A stretch of DNA of 64,000 nt. Source: Kaistia sp. 32K (GTDB lineage Bacteria > Pseudomonadota > Alphaproteobacteria > Rhizobiales > Kaistiaceae). The number at the start of each line of letters is the position of its first letter. Position 1 is the first letter of the stretch. Position numbers and translations under genes: made by a program. Below, one piece after another: positions 1 to 8,379 of the stretch. Under the pieces are notes generated by a model that saw nothing but the letters and a program-made list of their open reading frames with translations, was not told the DNA's origin and made no database searches. Where the stretch lies: contig NZ_AP024269.1 in the NCBI RefSeq assembly GCF_016629525.1, positions 1,798,001 to 1,862,000 on the forward strand, read 5' to 3'.

Positions 1-130
1 CTCGACGCTGGTCGACCAGCGCACGGCGGATCTCGCCGTCAACTGGGACGACGATCTGATCAAGAGCACCAACCTGACGCGGGGAGGGCAGATCGTGCAC
101 CCGGCCTTCGCCAACGCGCTCGCGAGCTGA
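1..130 (+). CDS. pntAA: NAD(P) transhydrogenase alpha subunit part 1, C-terminal end (partial)
   Basis: Only the last 42 codons are inside the window (frame begins at base 2, stop TGA at 128-130). The tail reads DDLIKSTNLTRGGQIVHPAF, which resembles the C-terminus of the soluble NAD(H)-binding subunit of the proton-translocating transhydrogenase. The identification rests mainly on context, because pntAB and pntB follow on the same strand. In alphaproteobacteria the alpha subunit is commonly split into two genes, as here. The enzyme passes hydride from NADH to NADP+ at the cytoplasmic face, driven by the proton gradient. Confidence 0.75.
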   Translation, partial: STLVDQRTADLAVNWDDDLIKSTNLTRGGQIVHPAFANALAS

Positions 131-279
131 CGCGGCTCGGCGCCCCATCGTCTAGCGCCGCTTCCTTTCATTCCGCACCGGGCGCCGTCGCCCGGAGCAG
201 CCACCGCGAACCATCGCGGGGGAATGCCTTCCCTTGCGCCGCCGTCGCCGACGGTAGGCCGTCTCTCCGGAGGATCATC

Positions 280-603
280 ATGACGTCCACGGCCGTCATT
301 CAGCTCTTCGTCTTCGTCCTCGCCGGCTTTGTCGGCTTCCAGGCCATCACCCGCGTGCCGCCGCTGCTGCACACGCCGCTGATGGCCGCCACCAACGCCA
401 TTTCCGGCATCTCGCTCGTCGCCTCGATCGTGCTCGCCGGCGCCAACCAGAGCGTGCTCAGCACCGTGCTCGGCACCATCGCCGTCGGCTGCGCCATGGC
501 CAACGTCGTCGGCGGCTTCCTGATCACGGATCGCATGCTCGCCATGTTCGACAAGGCCAAGGCCGCCAAGCAGGAGGAGCGCGCGAGCGCTAGGGTCCAT
601 TGA
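280..603 (+). CDS. pntAB: NAD(P) transhydrogenase alpha subunit part 2 (membrane)
   Basis: A 107-residue protein with three predicted membrane segments (about residues 5-26, 30-54 and 63-87) and a short charged tail, matching the size and topology of PntAB, the part of the alpha subunit that contributes to the proton channel. The start ATG has a strong ribosome site (GGAGGATCATC). It lies 149 bp after the pntAA stop and overlaps pntB by 4 bp, so it is translationally coupled to the beta subunit. Confidence 0.93.
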   Translation: MTSTAVIQLFVFVLAGFVGFQAITRVPPLLHTPLMAATNAISGISLVASIVLAGANQSVLSTVLGTIAVGCAMANVVGGFLITDRMLAMFDKAKAAKQEERASARVH

Positions 604-1988
604 TCGACATCGTCATCCAGCTTTCCTACCTGCTGGCCTCGGTCCTCTTCATCTTCGCGCTGCGCTCGCTGAGCCGTCCGGATACGGCGCGGCGCGGCAT
701 GCAGCTTGCCGCCTTCGGCATGCTGATCGCCGTCGCGGCGACGCTGCTCCATGCCCGCATCGTCACCTATGAGTGGATCCTGATCGGCGCCGCCGTCGGC
801 GCGCTGATCGGCTACCCGCTCGGCATGTGGGTGCCGATGACGGCCATGCCGCAGCGCATCGCCTTCAGCCACGCTTTCGGCGCGCTGGCCGCGACCCTCG
901 TCGGCATCGGCGAATACGCGCATCTCTATCACGAGCAAAGCCTGACCCGCGGCGTCATGACGGCGCTCGGCTTCGAGGTGCTGCTCGGCGCGCTGACGGT
1001 GACGGGAAGCCTGATGGCCTTCGGCAAGCTGCAGGAACTGCTGCCCGGCCGGCCGATCACCTTCCCCCTCCAGAACTACTTCAACCTGGCCCTCTTCGCC
1101 CTCGGCGTCGCCGGCTTGGTCTGGGTGGTGCTGTTCCCGTATGACGTCTGGGTCTTCGCTGCGATCTGCGCGATCGGCCTCATCGTCGGTATATTGATCG
1201 TCATGCCGATCGGCGGCGCCGACATGCCGGTGGTGGTCTCGCTGCTCAATGCCTATGCCGGCCTTGCCGCGGTAGCGACGGGCTTCGCCCTCGACAACAA
1301 CGTACTGATCGTCGTCGGCGCGCTGGACGGCGCCAGCGGCTTCATCCTCTCGGTCGCCATGAGCAAGGCGATGAACCGCTCCTTCGCCAACGTGCTGTTC
1401 GGCGCCTTCGGTTCGGCGGGCGGTCCCGACGAGGCCGCGGCTTCCGGAGCCTCCGGCGATATGACGGCGATCCAGGTCGACGACGCGGCGCTCCGCCTCG
1501 CCTTCGCCAACCGCGTCATCATCGTGCCGGGCTACGGCCTCGCCGTGGCGCAGGCGCAGCACCAGGCGCGCGAGCTGGTGGATCTGCTGGAGAAGCGCGG
1601 CGTCGACGTCCGCTTCGCCATCCATCCGGTCGCCGGCCGCATGCCGGGGCACATGAACGTCCTGCTGGCCGAGGCGGGCATCTCCTACGACAAGCTGATC
1701 GACATGGAGGACATCAACGAGCGCTTCGCCGGCACCGACGTCGCGCTCGTCGTCGGCGCCAACGACGTCGTCAATCCGGCGGCGCGCACCAACAAGAGCT
1801 CGCCGATCTACGGCATGCCGATCCTGAACGTCTCCGAGGCGACCAGCGTCATCGTGCTGAAGCGCGGCAAGGGCGCCGGCTTCTCCGGCGTCGAAAACGA
1901 TCTCTTCGTGGCGCCAAAGACGTCTATGCTGTTCGGAGACGCGAAGCAGTCGTTGATGCAGCTGGGCGCCGAGGTCAAACTGGCCTAG
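600..1988 (+). CDS. pntB: NAD(P) transhydrogenase beta subunit
   Basis: 462 residues, the usual PntB length. The first 260 or so residues are a multi-pass membrane domain that forms the proton channel with PntAB. The C-terminal domain III binds NADP(H): VIIVPGYGLAVAQAQH near residue 306, then VGANDVVNPAA and YGMPILNVSEA. The start is a TTG at 600 that overlaps the pntAB stop (TTGA), a typical coupled start. The enzyme supplies NADPH for biosynthesis and oxidative-stress defence. A GC-rich hairpin follows the gene. Confidence 0.95.
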   Translation: MIDIVIQLSYLLASVLFIFALRSLSRPDTARRGMQLAAFGMLIAVAATLLHARIVTYEWILIGAAVGALIGYPLGMWVPMTAMPQRIAFSHAFGALAATLVGIGEYAHLYHEQSLTRGVMTALGFEVLLGALTVTGSLMAFGKLQELLPGRPITFPLQNYFNLALFALGVAGLVWVVLFPYDVWVFAAICAIGLIVGILIVMPIGGADMPVVVSLLNAYAGLAAVATGFALDNNVLIVVGALDGASGFILSVAMSKAMNRSFANVLFGAFGSAGGPDEAAASGASGDMTAIQVDDAALRLAFANRVIIVPGYGLAVAQAQHQARELVDLLEKRGVDVRFAIHPVAGRMPGHMNVLLAEAGISYDKLIDMEDINERFAGTDVALVVGANDVVNPAARTNKSSPIYGMPILNVSEATSVIVLKRGKGAGFSGVENDLFVAPKTSMLFGDAKQSLMQLGAEVKLA

Positions 1989-2000
1989 CCCGCGCGAGCG

Positions 2001-2022
2001 GTGGCGCCGGCTCCGGCGCCAC
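2001..2022 (+). terminator. GC-rich hairpin after pntB
   Basis: Perfect 10-bp stem (GTGGCGCCGG / CCGGCGCCAC) with a 2-nt loop 13 bp after the pntB stop. It has no T-run, so it may stabilise the 3' end or aid termination rather than act as a canonical intrinsic terminator. Confidence 0.4.
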
Positions 2023-2199
2023 CAGCGGCTCCCCAGGCGAGAGCCACCTCCGGTTCGAATACCCGGCAGATGGACCGCAGGCACAATAGTCTTGCTATCA
2101 TTCCAAAAATAAGATGAGCTAGCGTTTGCGGACGGTTCGAGAGGACAGCCGCCGGCATCCGACCGCCGGCGCTGGGGCCACCGCAACGGGAGGATCCAA

Positions 2200-4566
2200 A
2201 TGAAGAAACAGGGTGTCGGCGCGTCCATGCTCCGCAAGGAGGACGACCGTTTCCTGCGCGGGCGCGGCCAGTATGTCGCCGACCTGCGGCTGCCGGGAAT
2301 GAAGGACGTCGCCTTTGTCCGCTCGCCGCTCGCCCATGCGCGCATCACCGGCGTCCGCATTCCCGACGAGATGCGCGACCGGGTCTATGTCGCGGGCGAC
2401 CTCGAGGGCGTGAAGCCGATCGTCGCCGTCTCGGGCCTCGCCGGCTTCAAGGTCTCCGAGCAGCCGGTTCTGGCCTTCGAGAAGGTGCGCCAGGTCGGCG
2501 AGCTGATCGCCGTCTGCGTCGGCGCGACCCGGGCCGAGGCGGAGGATATCGCCGCGACCGTCGAGCTCGACCTCGACGAATTGCCGGCCCTGCACGACAT
2601 GATCGCCGCCCGGAAGCCGGGCGCCGCGCTGGTGCATGAGCATTGGGGCGACAACGTCTTTCTCGAGACCTTCGTCGACGTCAACATGGAAGCGGCCTAC
2701 GACGCGCCGATCAAGGTGACGCGCGAGATCTCGACTGCCCGCCAGTCGATGGCGCCGATGGAAGGGCGCGGCACCGTCGCCTACTGGGACAAGCGGCTGG
2801 AGCAGCTCGTGCTCCACACCGGCAGCCAGATGCCGCACATCGTCCGCACCGGCCTCGCCGAATGCCTCGGCCTCGACCAGGGCCAGGTCCGCATCGTCTC
2901 GCCGGATGTCGGCGGCGGCTTCGGCTACAAGGGCATCCTGCTGCCGGAGGATATCTGCCTCGCCTTCCTCGCCATGAAGCTCGACCATCCGGTGCGCTGG
3001 ATCGAGGACCGCCGCGAGCATCTGACGGCCGGCGCGAACTGCCGCGAGCATCACTACGTCATCACCGGCTATGCCGACCGCGACGGCAAGCTGCGCGGCA
3101 TCGAGTGCGAGGCGACCGTCGATTCCGGCGCTTACTCGTCCTATCCGTTCTCGGCCTGCCTGGAGGCGGCGCAGATCGCCAGCATCCTGCCGGGCCCGTA
3201 TGATTTCCCGTCCTATCGTTGCCGGACCTGGTCGGTCTCGACCAACAAATGCCCGATCCTGCCGTATCGCGGTGTGGCGCGGACCGGCGTCTGCTATGCG
3301 CTGGAGCTGGTGCTCGACGCGATCGCCCGCGAGGCGGGGATCGAGCCGCATGAGGTCCGTCTGAAGAACCTCGTCCAGCCGGAGCAGATGCCGTTCGACA
3401 ACATCACCCGCAAGCATTTTGACTCAGGCGACTATCCCGAGGCGCTTAACCGGGCCATCGCGGCGATCGATCTGGCCGGCATCCGCGAGCGGCAGCGGCG
3501 CGGCGAGCCGGACGGAAGGCTGATCGGCGTCGGCCATTCGATCTATTGCGAGCAGGGCGCGCATGGCACCTCGGTCTATGCCGGCTGGGGCATTCCCATG
3601 GTCCCCGGCCATGAGCAGGCGACGGCACGTATGACACCGGATGGCGGCCTCGAACTCCGCGTCGGCGTGCATTCGCACGGCCAGAGTATGGAAACGACGC
3701 TGCCGCAGGTGGCGCACGAGATCCTCGGCATCGACACCGCCAAGATCAAGCTCGTGCATGGCGATACCGAATACACGCCGTACTCGACGGGAAGCTGGGG
3801 CTCGCGCTGTGCCGTGATGGCCGGCGGCGCGGTCGCGACCGCGGCCCGCGAGGTCGCCGGCCTCGCCAAGGGCATCGGCGCGCATCTGCTGCAGGCGGAC
3901 ATCGCCGACGTGAAGCTGGTCGACGGCCATGTCGTCGGCCCGAATGGCAGCGTCAGCCTCGAGACGGTCGCCTACACCTGGTATCGCCGGCCGCAGGATC
4001 TGCCGGCTTCGGTCGATCCGCGCGGTCTGGAATCGACCATCGGCTTCAAGCCGGTGCGCGATTCCGGCACGTTCAGCTACGCGGCGCACGCGGTCGTCGT
4101 CGCCGTCGATCCCGAGATGGGCGACATCGAGATCCTCGACTACGTCATCGTCGAGGACGGCGGCCAGCTGATCAATCCGATGGTCGTCGACGGCCAGATC
4201 TATGGCGGCCTGGCGCAGGGCATCGGCACGGCGCTCTACGAGGAGATGAATTTCGACGCCTCGGGCCAGCCGCTCGCCTCGACCTTCGCCGATTATCTGC
4301 TGCCGGGGCCGACCGAGGTGCCGGCGCCGCGGCTCGACCATATGGAGACGCTCGCGCCCTATACGGAGTTCGGCGTCAAGGGCATCGGCGAGGGCGGGGC
4401 GATCGCGCCGCCGGCGGCGATCGGCAATGCCGTCAACGATGCGCTCCGCCGCTTCGGCGCCGAGTTGCTGCACTCGCCGATGACGCCGCGCCGCGTGCTC
4501 GAGGCGATCCAAGCGGCCAAGACGACCAAGAAGGCCAGCCAGGTGAAGCAGGGGGAATTCGCGTGA
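2200..4566 (+). CDS. Xanthine dehydrogenase family molybdopterin-binding large subunit (CoxL-like)
   Basis: 788 residues with the molybdenum hydroxylase fold: an a/b-hammerhead domain first (RKEDDRFLRGRGQYV near residue 9), then the Mo-cofactor domain with GGGFGYKG at about 237-244 and the GVKGIGEGG motif near the C-terminus, where Glu at about 731 is the expected catalytic base. The loop that in true CO dehydrogenase reads AYxCSFR is PYRGVARTG here (about 353-361), with no Cys. It therefore resembles form II-type or other hydroxylases and should not be called a CO dehydrogenase. It probably forms an (LMS)2 complex with the next two products. The substrate is unknown, perhaps an aromatic, heterocyclic or aldehyde compound. 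Confidence 0.9.
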   Translation: MKKQGVGASMLRKEDDRFLRGRGQYVADLRLPGMKDVAFVRSPLAHARITGVRIPDEMRDRVYVAGDLEGVKPIVAVSGLAGFKVSEQPVLAFEKVRQVGELIAVCVGATRAEAEDIAATVELDLDELPALHDMIAARKPGAALVHEHWGDNVFLETFVDVNMEAAYDAPIKVTREISTARQSMAPMEGRGTVAYWDKRLEQLVLHTGSQMPHIVRTGLAECLGLDQGQVRIVSPDVGGGFGYKGILLPEDICLAFLAMKLDHPVRWIEDRREHLTAGANCREHHYVITGYADRDGKLRGIECEATVDSGAYSSYPFSACLEAAQIASILPGPYDFPSYRCRTWSVSTNKCPILPYRGVARTGVCYALELVLDAIAREAGIEPHEVRLKNLVQPEQMPFDNITRKHFDSGDYPEALNRAIAAIDLAGIRERQRRGEPDGRLIGVGHSIYCEQGAHGTSVYAGWGIPMVPGHEQATARMTPDGGLELRVGVHSHGQSMETTLPQVAHEILGIDTAKIKLVHGDTEYTPYSTGSWGSRCAVMAGGAVATAAREVAGLAKGIGAHLLQADIADVKLVDGHVVGPNGSVSLETVAYTWYRRPQDLPASVDPRGLESTIGFKPVRDSGTFSYAAHAVVVAVDPEMGDIEILDYVIVEDGGQLINPMVVDGQIYGGLAQGIGTALYEEMNFDASGQPLASTFADYLLPGPTEVPAPRLDHMETLAPYTEFGVKGIGEGGAIAPPAAIGNAVNDALRRFGAELLHSPMTPRRVLEAIQAAKTTKKASQVKQGEFA

Positions 4567-5402
4567 AGCCGGTCAATTTCGACTATGCGCGGCCGGCCGA
4601 TGTCGGAGCGGTGCTCGCGCTGCTGGCCGAGGACGGCCCGACCGTGAAGCTGATGGCGGGCGGCCAGTCGCTCGGCCCGATGCTCAACATGCGGCTGGTG
4701 CAGCCGGATCTCCTCGTCGACATCGCCGCGATCGATGAATTGAAGCAGGTGACGGACAAGGGCGATGCGATCGTCTTCGGCGCCTGCATCACCCATGCCG
4801 ATATCGAGGATCGCCGTGTGCCCGACGTGACGCACGGGGCGCTGCCCCGTGTCGCCAACGGCATCGCCTACCGCGCCGTGCGCAATCGCGGCACGGTCGG
4901 CGGCAGCCTGACCCACGCCGACCCCTCGGCCGACTGGATCTCGATGTTGTCGGCGATCGGTGCCCGCGTCACGCTGCGAGGGCCCTCCGGCGAGCGGACG
5001 ATCGCCGTCGAGGACTACATGCTCGGCGCGCTCGAAGCCGATCTCCGGCAGAGCGAAATGCTCGTCTCGGTCACGGTGCCGAAGCTCGGCCGCTCGGCGC
5101 GCTGGGGCTACTACAAGAGCTGCCGCAAGACCGGGGAGTTCGCCCATGCGATCGGCGCGTTCCTGGCGGATCCGGATCGCGGCGTCAGCCGCGTCGTGAT
5201 CGGCGCCACGGAAAGCCGGCCGATCGTCATCGCCGATGCGCGGCATCTCCTCGGCGACGGCACCGCCGCCCGGCTCGACCAGGCCTTTGAAAGCGCCGCC
5301 GCCGAAGAGGCCGTCGCCGCCGCCGGCATGGACGACCCGATCGACCGCCAGACCCATGTCGTCGCGCTCCGTCGCGCCATCGAACGAGCCACTTCAGCAT
5401 GA
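4563..5402 (+). CDS. FAD-binding medium subunit of molybdenum hydroxylase (CoxM-like)
   Basis: 279 residues, typical for the medium subunit. A PCMH-type FAD domain carries AGGQSLGPMLNMRL (about 32-45) and RNRGTVGGSLTHADPSADW (about 102-120), both flavin-binding signatures, followed by a CO_deh_flav_C-type C-terminal domain. The GTG start overlaps the stop of the large subunit (GTGA), so the two are translationally coupled. It would carry electrons from the Fe-S clusters to the external acceptor. Confidence 0.92.
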   Translation: MKPVNFDYARPADVGAVLALLAEDGPTVKLMAGGQSLGPMLNMRLVQPDLLVDIAAIDELKQVTDKGDAIVFGACITHADIEDRRVPDVTHGALPRVANGIAYRAVRNRGTVGGSLTHADPSADWISMLSAIGARVTLRGPSGERTIAVEDYMLGALEADLRQSEMLVSVTVPKLGRSARWGYYKSCRKTGEFAHAIGAFLADPDRGVSRVVIGATESRPIVIADARHLLGDGTAARLDQAFESAAAEEAVAAAGMDDPIDRQTHVVALRRAIERATSA

Positions 5403-6643
5403 ACACCGTCACCCTCAAGGTAAACGGCAAGCCGGCGCGCGCCGAGATCGAGCCGCGCATGCATCTCGCGGACTTTCTCCGCGACACCCAGAACCTGACC
5501 GGCACCCATATCGGCTGCGAGCACGGCGTCTGCGGCGCCTGCACGATCCTGGTCGACGGCGTGCCGACGCGCTCCTGCATCACCTTCGCGGTCGCCTGCG
5601 AGCAGGCCGACGTCACCACCGTCGAAGGGCTCGATGCCGACGAGGTGGCGATGGAACTCCGCGCCGCCTTTACGAAGGAGCACGGTCTTCAGTGCGGCTA
5701 TTGCACGCCCGGCATGATCGTCTCGGCCCGCGACGTCGTGCTGCGCCTGGATGATCCCACCGAGCACGAGATCCGTGTCGCGATGAGCGGCAATCTCTGC
5801 CGCTGCACCGGCTATGTCGGCATCGTCCGCGCCATCCAGAGCGTGATCTCGGCCCGGCGCGCGCGCGGGATCGCGGCGATCCCGGGCGGCGAGCATCGCA
5901 CGACGCTCGGACCGGCTGGCTCCGGTCATGGCGCCGCGGCGACGCTGACAGGCTCCGCCTCGACAAAACGTCCGACGCTGACGGTCGCGAAATCCGAGGT
6001 GAGGGCGGATGCCAAGCCTGCGGCGGCACCGGCCCGGCAGGAGGCCGACTGGAAGCCGCAGACGACCTTCACCGAGAGCTTTGTTGTCGGCCATCCCGTC
6101 GAGGACGTTTGGGCGTTCTTCGACCGCATCGGCGAGGTCGCGTCCTGCCTGCCAGGAGCCTCGCTCGCCGGCGAGCCGGTCGATGGCCACGTCGAAGGCC
6201 AGATCCGCATCAAGGTCGGGCCGATCTCGGCCGAGTTCCAGGGTGTCGCCGACGTCAGTCGCGACGACGCGACCAAGACCGGCACGATCGACGGCGCCGG
6301 CAAGGACAAGCGCAGCAATTCCGCCACGCGCGGCCTGATCGGCTATGCCGTGAAGCCCGGCGACAAGCCGGGCGAGACGCGCGTCGACGTCAGCATCGGC
6401 TACACGCTGACCGGGGTGCTCGCGCAGTTCGGCCGCTCGGGGCTGGTGCAGGACGTCGCCGGACGGCTGATCGCGGCCTTCGTCCAGAATTTGGAGGCGA
6501 AGCTGGCGCATCAGGCCGGCGGCGGGGAGCCGGGCGCCTCGGCGCCGCCGGTGGTGACCGAGCTCGACGCGGGCTCGCTCGTCTCCTCCGTCATCCTGGG
6601 CCGGCTGAAGCGCTTCTTTGCCGCGCTGTTCGGTCGTCGCTAA
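5399..6643 (+). CDS. [2Fe-2S] small subunit fused to a CoxG (SRPBCC) domain
   Basis: 414 residues, more than twice the usual small subunit (about 160). Residues 1-155 are a complete CoxS-type protein: the plant-type [2Fe-2S] cluster uses Cys40, 45, 48 and 60, and the second cluster uses Cys99, 102, 134 and 136. An Ala/Pro/Thr-rich linker (about 155-220) leads to a CoxG/SRPBCC domain (TFTESFVVGHPVEDVWAFF from about 223), and the protein ends in an amphipathic segment like the membrane anchor of CoxG. CoxG is known to attach CO dehydrogenase to the membrane, so this fusion may tether the enzyme directly. The ATG overlaps the FAD-subunit stop (ATGA). Confidence 0.88.
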   Translation: MNTVTLKVNGKPARAEIEPRMHLADFLRDTQNLTGTHIGCEHGVCGACTILVDGVPTRSCITFAVACEQADVTTVEGLDADEVAMELRAAFTKEHGLQCGYCTPGMIVSARDVVLRLDDPTEHEIRVAMSGNLCRCTGYVGIVRAIQSVISARRARGIAAIPGGEHRTTLGPAGSGHGAAATLTGSASTKRPTLTVAKSEVRADAKPAAAPARQEADWKPQTTFTESFVVGHPVEDVWAFFDRIGEVASCLPGASLAGEPVDGHVEGQIRIKVGPISAEFQGVADVSRDDATKTGTIDGAGKDKRSNSATRGLIGYAVKPGDKPGETRVDVSIGYTLTGVLAQFGRSGLVQDVAGRLIAAFVQNLEAKLAHQAGGGEPGASAPPVVTELDAGSLVSSVILGRLKRFFAALFGRR

Positions 6644-6871
6644 CAGTCGCGCGGGGGCAGGGGAGGGAAGTTGCCCTCATCCGCATCGGCGGCCGCGATC
6701 TCAGGGGTTGCCGTAGGGGCCGGCTGGACGTATCGAGGTTGTGGGGATGATCGGACTCGCGCAAGCTTGCTTCGGTCCCGACAGCTCGCCGCTGCCGGGG
6801 GACCGATCGGTCTGCGCGGAAAGGTCGGGGTTGCGCTGGTAAAATAGGCCCATCTGCCGTATGTTGGTATT

Positions 6872-7636
6872 ATGAGCAAACTCACTTCGATCTACGACCG
6901 CAGCCGCGTGCCTCTCTACATCCAGGTCGCGTCCGTGATGCGACAGCGCATCGACACGGGCCACTGGGTGGAAGGCGACAAGATCTCGACGCTGGAAGAG
7001 CTGGAGCAGGAATTCGCGGTCGCCCGCGTCACCATCCGCCAGGCGATCGAGCTCCTGCGCGAGGAGGGCCTTCTCAACGCCCAGCAGGGGCGCGGCACCT
7101 TCGTGTCCGGCAAGCCGAAGCACAATCGCTGGCTCAACCTCGCCAATGATTTCGACACCATGGTCTCGTCGATCAAGGACAATGTGCTGAAGCGCGTCCA
7201 TATCGAGGAGATCGCCGCCAATCCGGATCTTTCGGAAGGCGAGGGCACTCTCGCCGACAGCTACGTCTTCCTGCGCAGCGTCCAGTACAACGACAACGAG
7301 CCGTTCTCGGTGGTCAACCTGCATCTAGCGCGCTCGATCTTCGACAAGGCCGGCAAGCAGTTCATGAGCGTGGCGGCGCTACCGAAGATCGTCGAGATGG
7401 CGGATGTCACGATCGCCCATGCCCATCAGACCCTGACCATCGGGGTCGCCAGCCCGGAGACGGCCGATCTGCTCAAGATCGGCCTCGGCGAACCGACGGC
7501 GGATTGCCGGCTCGTGCTGGTGGACGATAGCGGCATCGCGATCTACGTCGCCGATATCCACTATCACAAGAACTGCTTCGCGCTCCGCAACGATCTTCTC
7601 GAGAGAAGCGGCCCGCGCCGGGGCGGCGCCAAGTAG
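6872..7636 (+). CDS. GntR-family transcriptional regulator (HutC/UTRA type)
   Basis: 254 residues. An N-terminal winged helix (about 10-75, with VARVTIRQAIELLREEGLL and the wing QQGRGTFVS) is followed by a UTRA ligand-binding domain (about 95-235). It sits 228 bp after the molybdenum hydroxylase operon on the same strand, so it is a likely regulator of that operon, but no operator could be identified with confidence. No clear Shine-Dalgarno sequence precedes the ATG, so translation may be weak or the message leaderless. Confidence 0.9.
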   Translation: MSKLTSIYDRSRVPLYIQVASVMRQRIDTGHWVEGDKISTLEELEQEFAVARVTIRQAIELLREEGLLNAQQGRGTFVSGKPKHNRWLNLANDFDTMVSSIKDNVLKRVHIEEIAANPDLSEGEGTLADSYVFLRSVQYNDNEPFSVVNLHLARSIFDKAGKQFMSVAALPKIVEMADVTIAHAHQTLTIGVASPETADLLKIGLGEPTADCRLVLVDDSGIAIYVADIHYHKNCFALRNDLLERSGPRRGGAK

Positions 7637-7841
7637 GTCTGCCTGCTTCTCTGGATTTCTGGCGTTCTTGTCTTTCGAAAAATTCAAGCGAACCGCCATG
7701 CGAACGGCCGATGAACCGTCGTGCGTGTCCGATTATCCTTCCCGTCTCGATGTCGGCTTGAGCAATTCTGTTGCGGCTGCGGCGGGATCTGCGCTCTAAT
7801 CGAGGTCGTTGCATGAAGCGTTCTTGCGTGGAGCCCCAGTC

Positions 7842-8327
7842 TTGCAAAGTGATTCCTCCGCCAGCGGGCTCGATCGCTTCGACCTGGCCATTCTCGAGAT
7901 CCTGCAACGCGACAACACCACGCCGCAGCGTCTGATCGGCGAGCAGGTGCATCTCTCCGCCGCCGCCGTGCACCGGCGCATCCGCCGCATGGAGGCGGAG
8001 GGCGTCATCGCCGCCAACATCGCCAGCGTCGATCCCGCGCGCGTCGGCCGCCCGATCACCATCGTGGTGGAGGTGCATGTCGAGAGCGAGCGCATGGGCC
8101 TGCTCGACGACGCCAAGAAGGCCTTCTCGGAGGCGCCCGAGGTGCAGCAATGCTACTACGTCACCGGCGACGCGGATTTCGTGCTGATCATCACGGTCGC
8201 CAGCATGGGCGAATATGAGGCGCTGACCCGCCGCCTGTTCTTCCAGAACCACAATGTGAAGCGCTTCCGCACGCTGGTCGTGATGGACCGCATCAAGACC
8301 AGCCTCGCGGTACCGACCGGGGCGTGA
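7842..8327 (+). CDS. Lrp/AsnC-family transcriptional regulator
   Basis: 161 residues from the preferred TTG at 7842, which has GGAG 8 bases upstream and places LDRFDLAILEILQRDN at the usual N-terminal position; an in-frame TTG at 7809 would add 11 residues. A helix-turn-helix (LIGEQVHLSAAAVHRRIRRM) is followed by the RAM/AsnC ligand domain (VQQCYYVTGDADFVLIITV). Lrp-family proteins sense amino acids. The neighbours (binding protein, AmaB- and AmaA-like enzymes) suggest lysine or pipecolate as the signal, which is inference. Confidence 0.9.
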   Translation: MQSDSSASGLDRFDLAILEILQRDNTTPQRLIGEQVHLSAAAVHRRIRRMEAEGVIAANIASVDPARVGRPITIVVEVHVESERMGLLDDAKKAFSEAPEVQQCYYVTGDADFVLIITVASMGEYEALTRRLFFQNHNVKRFRTLVVMDRIKTSLAVPTGA

Positions 8328-8334
8328 CACGAAA

Positions 8335-8361
8335 AAGGCCCCAGCGCAGGTCCGGGGCCTT
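8335..8361 (-). terminator. Rho-independent terminator
   Basis: Stem AAGGCCCC / GGGGCCTT lies between two converging genes. Read on the minus strand it is followed by TTTTT, so it mainly terminates the binding-protein gene at 8380. Confidence 0.8.
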
Positions 8362-8379
8362 CAGGCGTTGGTCGAGACC

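Noticed and set aside
2040..2075. GGTTCGAATACCC, resembling a tRNA T-loop
   Set aside because: The flanking bases do not pair as a T-stem and no acceptor or anticodon stem can be drawn.
2200..6643. Annotation as carbon monoxide dehydrogenase coxLMS
   Set aside because: The large subunit lacks the Cys-containing AYxCSFR loop, so only the family, not CO oxidation, is supported.
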